A DNA stretch of 51,868 nt from Promethearchaeota archaeon (lineage in GTDB: Archaea > Asgardarchaeota > Lokiarchaeia > Sigyniarchaeales > SOKP01): the NCBI GenBank assembly GCA_019058015.1, contig JAHLWH010000122.1:1-51868 (forward strand), read 5' to 3'. Both the position numbers and the translations under genes were made by a program. The notes beneath the pieces were generated by a model. It had not been told where the DNA came from, searched no databases, and worked only from the letters and a program-made list of their open reading frames with translations. Shown one piece after another: positions 40,688 through 51,310 of the stretch. How positions within the stretch are numbered: position 1 is the first letter of the stretch; the number at the start of each line of letters is the position of its first letter.

Positions 40688-42214
40688 TTGTATAATAAAA
40701 TAATAATGACTCCGTTTTCAAAAATGACTGTAAATAATATTGAAGATACATCCAAAGAACATTTTTTGCATTCAATTTTAAATCCGAAAAGTTTATGTTT
40801 TTTTGGTGCGAATAATAATTTACTTAAGACGATGGGCTCATTTCAATTATGGAATATTATTGCTGAAGGATTTAAGGGAAATATTTATCCGATTCATCTG
40901 AGAGAAGAGAAAGTTTTAGGATTTAAAGCATATAAATCAGTATTAGACTTACCAGAGATTCCAGATTTGGCAATAATTGTAATACCTACGAGGTATATTC
41001 CTAAAGTAATGGAAGAATGTGGTCAAAAAGGCATAAAGCGATTAATAATAACATCCGGAGGTTTTCGAGAAATTGGTCCCGAGGGGAAGAGGTTTTCTCA
41101 ACAAATAGATGAAATAGCTAGAAAATATAATATGAGGTTCATTGGTCCTAATTGTTTAGGAGTCTATAATGGTTGGTATCAACCAGAAAATGATAAAAAC
41201 AAACTTAATACATTTTGGGTTTATAAATTACCAGAAAGAGGAATTATTTCAATAGCCAGTCAATCCGGTACTGTAGCATCTCATTTGTTCTGGTATGCTG
41301 AAGATATTGGGACTAAAATAGGTAAATCAATTTCTTTAGGGAATTCAAATAATATTGATATAGTGGATTGTTTAGAATATTTCAAAAGCGACCCTCATAC
41401 AGATGTGATAGGGTTATATATTGAAGAAATAAAGCGTGGTAAAGAGTTTATAAGTATAGCAAAAGAAATAACTCCCAAAAAGCCGATTGTTGCAATTTAT
41501 GCGGGTGGGACTGAAGCAGCGTTTAGAGCGATTGGCAGTCATACGGGATCAATTGCCGGTAACGATACTATTTATAAGACTGTTTTCAATGAAACTGGAA
41601 TTATATCAACAACTTCGGTGACAAATTTCTTGCACTATTTAAGAGTGTTATCTCATGGTATCTTTCCGAAAGGGAATAAAATTGGGATTATCTCAGATTC
41701 TGGGGGTGCTAGTGCAATGATGGCAAAATCTACAGAAAAATATGGCTTACAAGTTCCTGAATTTTCGAAAAAATTACAATCTGAAATAAGCAAGGTTTTA
41801 AGTGATATCTCCTATCCAAATAATCCTGTTGATTTAACATTTAATTTAAATCAATATAATTTATACATCAAAGTTCCAAAATTACTGATGAAATCTGGAG
41901 AAATCGATGGGATTATGATTTACGGTGCATTTGGTGTTGATGAATTTATTGAAGTTATGGAAAAAGCGGGATTTAACACGGATTTTTTTTCGGAATTGGG
42001 AACTTCCATGTCAGGAGTTTATTTAAAACCAATTCGGAAATTATCTCGTAAATATTCTATTCCTATATTTTATGTGGGACCTCAAGGTTATTCCGACCCT
42101 TGGATAAGAGAATTTATTGCTTTAGATATGCCAATATTTGATTTATGGGATCTTCCTGCGAAGTGCATGAAAATTCTCTGTCAGTATTCTCAATATCGTA
42201 AAAAAATTGTGTAA
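40688..42214 (+). CDS. CoA-binding/ADP-forming acyl-CoA synthetase alpha-like protein
   Basis: LNPKSLCFFGANN; GPNCLGVYN; ASQSGTVASHLFWYAED; GSHTGSIAGND (phospho-His region). Confidence 0.87.
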   Translation: MYNKIIMTPFSKMTVNNIEDTSKEHFLHSILNPKSLCFFGANNNLLKTMGSFQLWNIIAEGFKGNIYPIHLREEKVLGFKAYKSVLDLPEIPDLAIIVIPTRYIPKVMEECGQKGIKRLIITSGGFREIGPEGKRFSQQIDEIARKYNMRFIGPNCLGVYNGWYQPENDKNKLNTFWVYKLPERGIISIASQSGTVASHLFWYAEDIGTKIGKSISLGNSNNIDIVDCLEYFKSDPHTDVIGLYIEEIKRGKEFISIAKEITPKKPIVAIYAGGTEAAFRAIGSHTGSIAGNDTIYKTVFNETGIISTTSVTNFLHYLRVLSHGIFPKGNKIGIISDSGGASAMMAKSTEKYGLQVPEFSKKLQSEISKVLSDISYPNNPVDLTFNLNQYNLYIKVPKLLMKSGEIDGIMIYGAFGVDEFIEVMEKAGFNTDFFSELGTSMSGVYLKPIRKLSRKYSIPIFYVGPQGYSDPWIREFIALDMPIFDLWDLPAKCMKILCQYSQYRKKIV

Positions 42215-42328
42215 TTTAATTTTCCATTTTATTAACTCGGTTAACAATTGATTAAATCATTAAATTTTTAACTATAGTTGTGTAAAATTATTAATATTAA
42301 TTTTAATTATGAACAAATTTGATGAACA

Positions 42329-44122
42329 ATGAGTGATGAAATTAAAGAATATTGGATGGAAAATTGGCCAAAAGAAGTGCCAAGACACATAGATTATGAC
42401 GAGATTTCATTAGGAGAACTCCTACGAAGAACTTCTACTAAATATCCCGATTCAAATGCTATATATTTTGAAGGTTTCCGAATGACATACAAAGAACTTG
42501 ATGAGGCAGTTGATAAATTCGCAACTGGTTTATCTAAATTAAGTGTTAAGTAAGGTGATGTGGTGCTTATCGATTTGCCAAATATGCCCCAATTTGTGAT
42601 ATGTTTTTACGCAATTGCTCGTCTTGGTGCTATTGCAAATCCCATAATTCCATTAAACCGTTTTACAGAGATTTTACATCAAGCAAATGATTCTAAAGGA
42701 AAAATATTGATAATCCTTGATGTACTATTTGAAGAGCATCTACATGGTAAAGACTTAAGCAAAATGGAAAATTTAGAACACATAATTATCACTGGAATAG
42801 CTGAATATTTGCCAAAATTAAAGGCTAAACTAGGAACTATGTTGGGTAAGGTTCCAAGGATGAAAAATTGGCCTGAACAAATTGGAGATATTAAATGTCA
42901 TAAATTTCAGGACATTTTACAAAATGGTATTCCAATAAATGTACCCGCAGCAAAAATAAATCCAAAGGAAGATGTTGGTGTTTTAATTTATACTGGTGGA
43001 ACTACTGGTTTACCTAAAGGAGTGATGTTATCTCATTACAATCTTGTAGTAAATGAAAGGCAAGGACATATATGGGCGATAAAGCAATTACCTGAATTAG
43101 AAGATACAGCAGGTAAAGGCGGGATGGTTGTCGTTTTACCACTGGCACATCTTTTTGCTTTATCAGTTGCAATGAACTTAGGAATTTTTATGGGATACCA
43201 ATTAATTCTTTTCATAACGCCACCAAAGGAAAAGATGTCAAAGATATTAGATATTATCAAAAAAGAAAAAGCCACATTTATCCCGGGAGTCCCGACTCTT
43301 TGGAACGCAATAAATATAGACCCGAACTCTGGAAACTATAAAAATAAGCTCACCTCATTTATTGCATGTTTGAGTGGGGCAGCACCATTACCGGCTGAAG
43401 TTAAACATAAATTCGAAGAATTAACAGGTTCCTTAATAATTGAAGGATTCGGTATGAGTGAAACAAGCCCCATATTAACTGTTACCCCTTTTCCTCCGTT
43501 ATATCGTACGAATACAATCGGTTTTCCTGTAAGTGATACAATAATAAAGATTGTTGATGTTGAAACCGGCACTAAAATATTGCCTCAATGTCCTCATACT
43601 GAGCCATATTGTACAGAGAAGTGCGGAATTGAAGAATCAGAGAAATATATTGGTGAAATTTGTAGCAATGGTCCACAAGTTATGCTGGGTTATTATAACC
43701 GAGAAGAGACAAGTAAAAATGCACTTCGAAAAGATTCGAAGGATAGGGTGTGGTATTTCACTAGCGATATAGGTTGTATAGACGGAGAAGGACACCTACG
43801 CATTAAGGATCGAAAACGGGACATGATAAAATATAAAGGGCATGCTGTTTTCCCAAGAGAAGTAGAAGATATCCTTTATATGAATCCCGCCGTGAACGAA
43901 GTTGGAGTTGTTGGCGTTCCAGATCCTGATGTGGGAGAAAATATCAAGGCATTTATATCTTTAAAAGAAGAATATGTAGGCAAGGTTACAAAAGAAGATT
44001 TAATGGAATGGGCTAAGAAAAATATCTCAGCCTTTAAATATCCAAGAATCATAGAAGTTGTTGAAGAATTGCCAAAATCGGTAGTAGGTAAAATTCTCAG
44101 AAGAGAATTAAGAGAAGAATAG
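42329..44122 (+). pseudogene. AMP-forming acyl-CoA synthetase interrupted by in-frame TAA at 42551-42553
   Basis: LSVK*GDVVLIDLPNMPQF: two ORFs (42329..42553 and 42560..44122) in the same frame; paralogs read KKGDVV/QKGDIV/EKGDVV at this site. Confidence 0.9.
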
Positions 44123-44456
44123 ATTTTTTTAACTTTTTATTTCTTTTTTTTATATTTTTAATAAGAATGTAAAATAAATAGTGTCTTTCAAAAAATTTTA
44201 TATTTTTCATATGTTTGAAGTCATTTATAATTAAGATTAAGTTAAGATAATACATAATGATTGGATAAAATTCATTAAAGAAAAACTCGAATTATTGATG
44301 TTCTTCAATAGTATTTAAACTTAAATTTTCGATAAAACATATCAATCTTGGAATTTTAACAAAAGATATTAATTTTAAATAAAGAGTTATGTTTTATTAT
44401 TAGATATAACTAAAAATTTTAAATACTATAAAAATTAGATATTAAACGGGGATACG

Positions 44457-44696
44457 TTGAATAAGATGATTACATTAGATCTTTTACAAAATAATAAAGA
44501 ATTTATTGTTCGCAGGGTTCATGCTGGTTGGCGTGCAAAGACTAGATTGGCAAATCTCGGAATAGTCCCGGGTACAAAAGTGAAAAAATTAAGATCAGCG
44601 CCGTTATTTGGTCCCGTTCAAGTTAAAGTGAAAGGATCTGATTTAGTTATTGGAAGAGGATTAGCTAGAAAAATTTTAGGAGAACTGGTTACATAA
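44457..44696 (+). CDS. feoA: FeoA family ferrous iron transport protein (TTG start)
   Basis: HAGWRAKTRLANLGIVPGTKVKKLRSAPLFGPVQVKVKGSDLVIGRGLARKI; upstream of feoB. Confidence 0.88.
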   Translation: MNKMITLDLLQNNKEFIVRRVHAGWRAKTRLANLGIVPGTKVKKLRSAPLFGPVQVKVKGSDLVIGRGLARKILGELVT

Positions 44697-44822
44697 ATTA
44701 ATGAGTATGATATTAAAAAATTACTCGATTTTTCCGTATCATATTTATAATATTAAATTAGTTATTTTCAAATTGATCTCCATTATATTGATAATTTGAA
44801 TATAAGTTAATTTTAGAGAAAA

Positions 44823-46817
44823 ATGACATATAAAGATCTAACAGAAAGAAAAACATTAAATATTGCATTAGCTGGAAATGCAAATATAGGAAAATCGGTA
44901 ATTTTTAATCAACTTACTGGAATGAACCAGTGTATTGGGAATTGGCCAGGAAAAACCGTAGCGAAATGTGAGGGTAGGGTAACATTTTTAAATTATGATT
45001 TTAATATTGTTGATCTCCCAGGCATTTATTCCTTATCTACGTATTCAATTGAGGAGATCATTTCAAGAGAATTTTTAATAGGTGAAAAAGTAGATTTAAT
45101 AATTAATGTAATAGATGGAACGAATTTAGAGAGGAATTTATTTTTTACGGTTCAGTTAATTGGTTTAAAGCTTCCAATGATCTTGGCAGTTAATCAATTA
45201 GATTTAGTTAGGAAAAGAAAAATAAAGATAAATCTTGATAAATTGGAAAAGATATTTAAAATCCCAGTTATACCTGTCATTGCAGTTCATGGGCGTGGAG
45301 TGCATGAGTTATTAGAAAAAACCATTGAAATGTTTGAAAATAAATTTCAAATACCTAATGAAGATTTCTTCAAGTTTGGTAAGGAAGTAGAAAATGGAAT
45401 TCAGAAGTTAATTGAGGAAATTAATAATTATACTGACGAGTTAAAAGATATCAAATATCCCAGCAGATTCCTTGCGATTAAGATTTTAGAAAAGGATGAT
45501 GAATTAATTGGAAAGATAAAGAAACTCAAACCAGAAATTGTAGATATTGCAGCAGAAATTAGAGAAGAGTTAGAAGAATTACATGGAGAGGATATTAATA
45601 CAATTATTTCAGCAGAAATATATAATCGAATCCATGAAATTATTAACCAGTCGGTTGTTTATGGAGAAAAGCAAAAAAAAGCAACTTGGGCAGATAAATT
45701 AGATCATTTAACAACCCACTCTATTTTTGGTTATGTTCTATTATTTATTATCCTATTTGGGGCATATTGGGTTGTATTTATAGTGGGTGATATTGTTGGG
45801 GGATGGCTAGATGAGATATATGAATTTTTCACGCCTATAGTCTTTAATATATTTGGTGACAATATTGGGACTAATATTTTTTGGAATGGAGCGATGGCGG
45901 GCTTGTTTGGTGGAGTTGGTGGAGTTTTAGTTTATGTTATTCCATTTTTTATAGTAATAGAAATTCTTCAAGATTCTGGTTATTTACCTAGAGCTGCTTT
46001 TATGATGGATAAATTTATGCATCAAGTTGGAGTTCATGGTAAAGCAATTATTCCATTAATTCTCGGCTTTGGCTGTAATGTACCGGGTTGCACTGCTTGT
46101 AAAATCATGGAAACAGAGAGAGAGAAAAAGATTACTGCTTTTTTAACGACATTAGTTCCTTGTGCAGCAGTTATGGCAGTAATAATGGGATTAGTAGCAA
46201 AGCATCTAGGATTTATATATGTTTTAATCTTATATGGTATTGATTTTGCAGTTATTATTTTATTTGGAAAACTTGCAACAAAATTTTCACATGAACCTCA
46301 AACAGAACTAATTATGGAAATGCATGAGTTTAGAAAACCAAATACAAGTGTAATTTTAAAACAAACTTGGTTTAGGAGTAAGGAATTTGTTTATAAAGCG
46401 ATGCCACTTATTATTATTATTGGAATGTTAATGGAAATTATGTTAATGTTTAATTTATTAGAACCAATTAATGTGCTTCTGCAGCCAATTACAGTACTAT
46501 GGTTAGGATTACCGGTAATAACTGGCATTTTTTTAATTTATGGAATATTAAGAAAAGAATTGACTTTAGTATTACTTGAGATTCTGGCAGTTGATATTTT
46601 AGGTATTGCATTAAGTGAATTTATGACACCGATTCAAATGTTTGTGTTTGCCTTGATAACAATGTTATATATCCCGTGTGCTGCAACAATTATTGTATTA
46701 AAGAATGAAACTGGTTGGAAATTTACATTAAAGGTTACTTTTATAGAAGTCGGATTTGCGCTTTTATTGGGAGGCATTGTTAATTGGGGATATATTTTTA
46801 TAACTGGAGGAGGTTAA
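44823..46817 (+). CDS. feoB: Ferrous iron transporter FeoB
   Basis: GNANIGKSVIFNQLTG...GNWPGKTV...VDLPGIYSLS; GFGCNVPGCTACKIMETEREKKITAF. Confidence 0.95.
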   Translation: MTYKDLTERKTLNIALAGNANIGKSVIFNQLTGMNQCIGNWPGKTVAKCEGRVTFLNYDFNIVDLPGIYSLSTYSIEEIISREFLIGEKVDLIINVIDGTNLERNLFFTVQLIGLKLPMILAVNQLDLVRKRKIKINLDKLEKIFKIPVIPVIAVHGRGVHELLEKTIEMFENKFQIPNEDFFKFGKEVENGIQKLIEEINNYTDELKDIKYPSRFLAIKILEKDDELIGKIKKLKPEIVDIAAEIREELEELHGEDINTIISAEIYNRIHEIINQSVVYGEKQKKATWADKLDHLTTHSIFGYVLLFIILFGAYWVVFIVGDIVGGWLDEIYEFFTPIVFNIFGDNIGTNIFWNGAMAGLFGGVGGVLVYVIPFFIVIEILQDSGYLPRAAFMMDKFMHQVGVHGKAIIPLILGFGCNVPGCTACKIMETEREKKITAFLTTLVPCAAVMAVIMGLVAKHLGFIYVLILYGIDFAVIILFGKLATKFSHEPQTELIMEMHEFRKPNTSVILKQTWFRSKEFVYKAMPLIIIIGMLMEIMLMFNLLEPINVLLQPITVLWLGLPVITGIFLIYGILRKELTLVLLEILAVDILGIALSEFMTPIQMFVFALITMLYIPCAATIIVLKNETGWKFTLKVTFIEVGFALLLGGIVNWGYIFITGGG

Positions 46818-46821
46818 TAAA

Positions 46822-47274
46822 TTGGAAACAGTTGATAACGAGTTAAAGAAAATCCCAGAGTCACAGCAAAAGTATCTCGACGCCATCTATTTGATTTCAA
46901 AAACTAAGAAGGCAGGGTGGGTTTCAAACAAAGAGATTAAAGAATTTTTAAAAGTCCAACCATCATCTGTAACAAATATGCTGCGCCAGTTAAAAGAAGG
47001 TGGATTTATATCATGGACACCAAGAAAAGGGATCAGACTTACTAAAGAGGGTAAAAAAGTCGCAACGAGATTAGAACAGATCGACTCTCTTTTAAGGGAT
47101 TTCTTTTCAATGATTTTAAAAATAAAAGATGAGGAATTAGTAACTTCTTTATCTTGCGCGGTTGAGCACCACATCTTTGAGCAGAAAGATGAAGTTTATC
47201 AAAATTTAAAAAAATTTGTAGGAAAGAGAGAAGATTTACTTAAATTTTTGGAAGAATTAGATGATTCGGAGTAG
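46822..47274 (+). CDS. DtxR/MntR family metal-dependent transcriptional regulator
   Basis: QQKYLDAIYLIS...VQPSSVTNMLRQLKEGGFISWTPRKGIRLTKEGKK; adjacent to feoAB. Confidence 0.9.
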   Translation: METVDNELKKIPESQQKYLDAIYLISKTKKAGWVSNKEIKEFLKVQPSSVTNMLRQLKEGGFISWTPRKGIRLTKEGKKVATRLEQIDSLLRDFFSMILKIKDEELVTSLSCAVEHHIFEQKDEVYQNLKKFVGKREDLLKFLEELDDSE

Positions 47275-47360
47275 TTCTTCTAAATTAGGATTTTATAAAA
47301 TTAAGATTTAAATATCATATTACAATTAAAATATTTATGAAATTATAAAGGAAGATCTAT

Positions 47361-48119
47361 ATGTCAGTAAATTTAGAAAAAAAGATTGAATATATAAAAG
47401 ATGCTTTTAAAAATTTTAAAAATTATATCGAGTTAGAAGATTTTAAGAATTATCTTTTTTTTACTCTAAATGCTCCAACAGCAATTATAATTACACCAAC
47501 TTTGAATTTTGGGAAAAGCCCGAATGTAACACTTGGGTATGATCCATTCAGAAAGATATATTTCACAAAACTCCAGACGAACTTATTTGTCAGTTCTGAT
47601 ATAATTATTTATTATGCAAGCAAACCACTAACAGATAAATTAATTCTGAAAAAAGATGACAAATTTTTTGATGATTATTTAACAGCAAATGAAAAAGAAA
47701 TAGCCTTTGCTGGGAGAGAAAAGTTTCTATTTATTAAGAAATCAATAGGAATAGAGAATGATAAAGAAAAAAGTAAAATTGAATTTAATATAAATAATTA
47801 CTTTAATGAAATGGAAAGTTTTATTAGCTCAACCTCCCTTCCTTTCATTTTTCTTTTAGAAGGAAGTGCCAAAGACGACCCAGATCTTTTATTTACATTT
47901 AATCTTAAACCTTCTCTAAATTTATCAAATACAATTATATATTATATCGATTGCTTTTTAGATAAAGAGCAAAAATTAAGAAGTATTAATTATATCAAAC
48001 AAGATGAGAATTTGGAATTAACATTTATGCAGGACTTTAAAGATATAGGGCACTCCGAGCTATTTAAATCTACATTTGATTTGTTGCTTAAAATCAAATC
48101 TTTTAATATTCCAAGTTAA
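47361..48119 (+). CDS. Hypothetical protein (252 aa)
   Basis: Intact ORF with upstream ATG; no family recognised. Confidence 0.6.
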   Translation: MSVNLEKKIEYIKDAFKNFKNYIELEDFKNYLFFTLNAPTAIIITPTLNFGKSPNVTLGYDPFRKIYFTKLQTNLFVSSDIIIYYASKPLTDKLILKKDDKFFDDYLTANEKEIAFAGREKFLFIKKSIGIENDKEKSKIEFNINNYFNEMESFISSTSLPFIFLLEGSAKDDPDLLFTFNLKPSLNLSNTIIYYIDCFLDKEQKLRSINYIKQDENLELTFMQDFKDIGHSELFKSTFDLLLKIKSFNIPS

Positions 48120-48359
48120 TTTTTATTTTCATCAATTTTTTTAAAAATTTTTTAATATATTAAAATGTTAATGCAGAAATGTTTATGTGTTATTTGTCAG
48201 ACATGATTTATTCTTTAAAATTAAGAATTTTATTATTAATTTCTCATCCTCTATTAACCAATTAAGGCATATCGACATAAATATTTATATTAAATAAGGA
48301 TTTTAATAATATTTATATCAATTTCATAACAATAGTCATTTAATTACAGAGGTATATGA

Positions 48360-48569
48360 ATGAGGATTATAACAATTAACCTTCCACACAGATATTTAGA
48401 TGCCATTCAATGTTTAATAGAGCTAGGTTATTATCCTTCTCGAAGTGAAGCTATAAGAATAGCTCTTCGTGAATTTTTAGGTAGCGAGATAGAAATGTTT
48501 TCGAAACTAGAGAAAGGATATTTTGAGAAGATTAAAAGATCTCAATTGAAATCGATGATTGCTCTCTAA
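48360..48569 (+). CDS. Short ribbon-helix-helix (CopG-like) regulator
   Basis: MRIITINLPHRYLDAIQCLIELGYYPSRSEAIRIALREFL. Confidence 0.88.
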   Translation: MRIITINLPHRYLDAIQCLIELGYYPSRSEAIRIALREFLGSEIEMFSKLEKGYFEKIKRSQLKSMIAL

Positions 48570-48595
48570 ATATAAACCTTTTTTTTTCTCTTCTA

Positions 48596-49552
48596 TTATA
48601 ACTCTTTATTGTCTTCAGGCTCAGGCTTCTGACAGATCGCTAGATAAGAACCTCCCTCTACATAACACATCTCTAAACCCTCTCCTTCTAACTGACGGTC
48701 TATTTTTATAATATCTCTTGGCGAAAATTTCCTAGAGTCGAATACATCGATGGAATTAAGCCGCGGCACATCCTTTATCGGATGAATCCTGATTATGGGG
48801 TTATCATTGACTCTAACTTTATAAAGATTAATCAATTCGTCAATCCCTTTGAACTCGGTTATTTTATTTCTGGAAAGGTCAAGCTCAAATAGGGTTGTGA
48901 GATTTCCCAGCCCTTTGATTTCGGTAATATTATTATTTGACAAGTTAATTGTGTGAATGTTTTCGAGGTTGTTAAGTCCCTTGATCTCGGTTATTTGGTT
49001 ATTTTCTAAATATAAATCTCTTAGATTTTTGAGGGTATCTAATCCTTTAATCTCGGTTATTTGGTTATCAGATAATCTAAGGTAATCTAAATTAACTAAG
49101 TTATTTAGCCCTTTAATTTCTGAGATCTGGTTTTTATGCAATCTTAAGATTACTAAATTGTGGAGATCTTCCAAACCCTCAACTTCTTTTATATGATTAC
49201 CGGCTAGATCAAGGTCAGTTAATCTTTTAAGATTTTCAAGGCCTTCTATTCTTTTTATGTTATCGCTATTCATACTTAATTGTTGGAGCTTCTTGAGTGA
49301 ATCTACCCACTTCAAATCATGAATATGTGTTCCTGAAAGGGAGAATTTCGAAAGATGAGTAAAATTAGAAAATACAGATGGATTGGTAATATCTATGTTC
49401 GATATATATAAAGTCATTACCCTTCCTTGCCAATCCAAAAAAAAACTTAAAAAACTTCTCTTATAATTGTAATCCTCTGTAATATCGTAGAGTATTTTTC
49501 TTTCATAATCATCAGAAATTCTATTGATTTCTTTAATTATCTTTTCTCTCAC
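48596..49552 (-). CDS. SDS22-like leucine-rich repeat protein
   Basis: About 8 repeats of 22 aa, e.g. LNNLVNLDYLRLSDNQITEIKG LDTLKNLRDLYLENNQITEIKG. Confidence 0.92.
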   Translation of the reverse strand: MREKIIKEINRISDDYERKILYDITEDYNYKRSFLSFFLDWQGRVMTLYISNIDITNPSVFSNFTHLSKFSLSGTHIHDLKWVDSLKKLQQLSMNSDNIKRIEGLENLKRLTDLDLAGNHIKEVEGLEDLHNLVILRLHKNQISEIKGLNNLVNLDYLRLSDNQITEIKGLDTLKNLRDLYLENNQITEIKGLNNLENIHTINLSNNNITEIKGLGNLTTLFELDLSRNKITEFKGIDELINLYKVRVNDNPIIRIHPIKDVPRLNSIDVFDSRKFSPRDIIKIDRQLEGEGLEMCYVEGGSYLAICQKPEPEDNKEL

Positions 49553-49692
49553 CCGTATTTTTTTTTATTTTTTTTCTATTAATTTTTCTCCTTGAACTCT
49601 TTAATTCAAACCACTTTTTTTAAAAATTTCTTCTAATAGATAAAAAAACGTTTAAATATTTAAAATCTTACACGCTGTATGTTTTATAATTA

Positions 49693-50010
49693 TTATATAT
49701 CTGCGAACTCCCGAACGTTTGGGAACCAATGTGGTAAAACCAAGAAATCAGAGGTAAACCAAGGCTGAAACTTAATGTCTATTGTCTCGAAATTATAATC
49801 ATCCGGATTCCTAAACCAATCATCAATTACGGCAATATGTTCATCAATCATTATACTTAGAAAAATTGTAATCCCTATTTTGTCTATATCATGGACATCT
49901 TTCTTAATAATATAATAATCATACCACCAATCCCAAAGTTCTTTTTTAGCAGGGGACAACTCCTTCAGTGCGACCTCTTTATTGAAATAATCAATTGATA
50001 TTATCTTCAA
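49693..50010 (-). CDS. Hypothetical protein (105 aa)
   Basis: Intact ORF with Trp/acidic-rich composition. Confidence 0.45.
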   Translation of the reverse strand: MKIISIDYFNKEVALKELSPAKKELWDWWYDYYIIKKDVHDIDKIGITIFLSIMIDEHIAVIDDWFRNPDDYNFETIDIKFQPWFTSDFLVLPHWFPNVREFADI

Positions 50011-50230
50011 AATCTTAGGACACGGAATAGGAATTGGCTCTTTAGGTTTGTTAAATTGGTTTCTTTATAAAGCTAGAACAAATAAGGTTAATTATGGGAA
50101 AGTAACTATTAATTTCAATAACTATGGCGAATTGGATGCAGAAACAATTGGATTTGCAATCGGTCTTATATTCTTAACGGGCTATTCAATTTGGGATATA
50201 ATTAAATATTTAAAAGAACATTATTAAGAA

Positions 50231-50329
50231 ATGAAAACCAAATCTGAAAGGAAAATCGAGAAATTAAGAAAAGCGATAATGAAAGAACTCAAACATTATT
50301 TCAAAAAGAGAGAGAAAAATGATAGATAA
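50231..50329 (+). CDS. Possible 32-aa basic peptide, first of a coupled small-ORF chain
   Basis: MKTKSERKIEKLRKAIMKELKHYFKKREKNDR*; overlaps the next start via ATGATAGATAA. Confidence 0.4.
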   Translation: MKTKSERKIEKLRKAIMKELKHYFKKREKNDR

Positions 50330-50543
50330 AAAAATTCTTGATTGGAAAATAAAGACCAAAGAGTTTAAGGATAAAACAGATTATTTAGATGCAAAAAGTA
50401 AGGGGAAGGATTGTTCTAAATGTAATGGCATTGGAGTTATACAATTGAAAAGGGTTAAACCTAATGATCTATATATTACTCAAATATGCTCTAAATGTAA
50501 TGGAAACGGTTTTATAGAAAAAAAGAGAGAAAATGATAGATAA
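50319..50543 (+). CDS. Small zinc-finger protein with two DnaJ-type CxxCxGxG motifs
   Basis: CSKCNGIGVIQL...CSKCNGNGFIEKK. Confidence 0.7.
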   Translation: MIDKKILDWKIKTKEFKDKTDYLDAKSKGKDCSKCNGIGVIQLKRVKPNDLYITQICSKCNGNGFIEKKRENDR

Positions 50544-50739
50544 TTCAATAATGGTTAGGGCTTGTGTTTTGCAATGCAAAGAGTATGTAATTATCGACCC
50601 GATAGACCCGAATAATCAAGATTTGATTAATATGTTTGAAATGAAACATTTTGGACATCCACTCGCCACAATTCCACTTTCAGAAGTTGAGGGCTATTGC
50701 AAGAATGTAGAAAATGAATTATTCACTTCAATTTATTAA
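50533..50739 (+). CDS. Hypothetical small protein (68 aa)
   Basis: ORF starting in the ATGATAGATAA overlap with the previous gene. Confidence 0.5.
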   Translation: MIDNSIMVRACVLQCKEYVIIDPIDPNNQDLINMFEMKHFGHPLATIPLSEVEGYCKNVENELFTSIY

Positions 50740-50818
50740 CCCAAAAAATTAAATATTTCGACAATATTATTATTTGTGGGATAAAATATGAGTAAAACTT
50801 AAAAATCTCGATTTTTAA

Positions 50819-51037
50819 ATGAATGCAAATAATTTAAAATATAATAAACAAATTAATCTAAGTTTTAGAACTTACAACATAATTCCAAATATAAGGAAAT
50901 TATCTGGAAAAATATATCCAGAGTTCGAAAATGCAATAAAATATCTTTCTAATAAGGAACTAAGCGAAATCAATAGTTTCTTAATGGAAATGAAATATAA
51001 AATAGATAAATTAGAGGAAATTCAAAACAAAAAATAA
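50819..51037 (+). CDS. Hypothetical small protein (72 aa)
   Basis: Intact short ORF following the small-ORF cluster. Confidence 0.4.
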   Translation: MNANNLKYNKQINLSFRTYNIIPNIRKLSGKIYPEFENAIKYLSNKELSEINSFLMEMKYKIDKLEEIQNKK

Positions 51038-51310
51038 AATTAAAAAGAGATTGATTAAAAATAATTAAAATAAAGAAAAAACAACTAATTAAGATAATTG
51101 AAATAACTTTGGTTTGTGCTGTAGTATATATTATTGTTAGAATATTGTTCACAATATTGTTCAGATTGTTGTCGGGAGTTTTATGAATTTTGTGGTGAAA
51201 AACAATATTAAAGTTTATTTTTTTCAATCCCTAAATCGTTTCGGTTTATAGGAATTAAAATAAAAATAAAAAGGGATTCCTGCTACTCTGGATTTTTGTC
51301 TTTTGGTTGG

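Noticed and set aside
42551-42553. Possible recoding (selenocysteine or pyrrolysine) at the in-frame stop
   Set aside because: The codon is TAA, not TGA or TAG, and paralogs have Lys there; nonsense mutation or sequencing error is simpler.
44200-44456. DtxR/MntR operator upstream of feoA
   Set aside because: AT-rich with several TATA-like stretches but no convincing palindrome could be defined by eye.
50018-50227. Possible membrane protein LGHGIGIGSLGLLNWFLYKARTNKVNYGKVTINFNNYGELDAETIGFAIGLIFLTGYSIWDIIKYLKEHY
   Set aside because: Coding-like and hydrophobic, but I find no ATG/GTG/TTG start in frame after the upstream stop; left uncalled.
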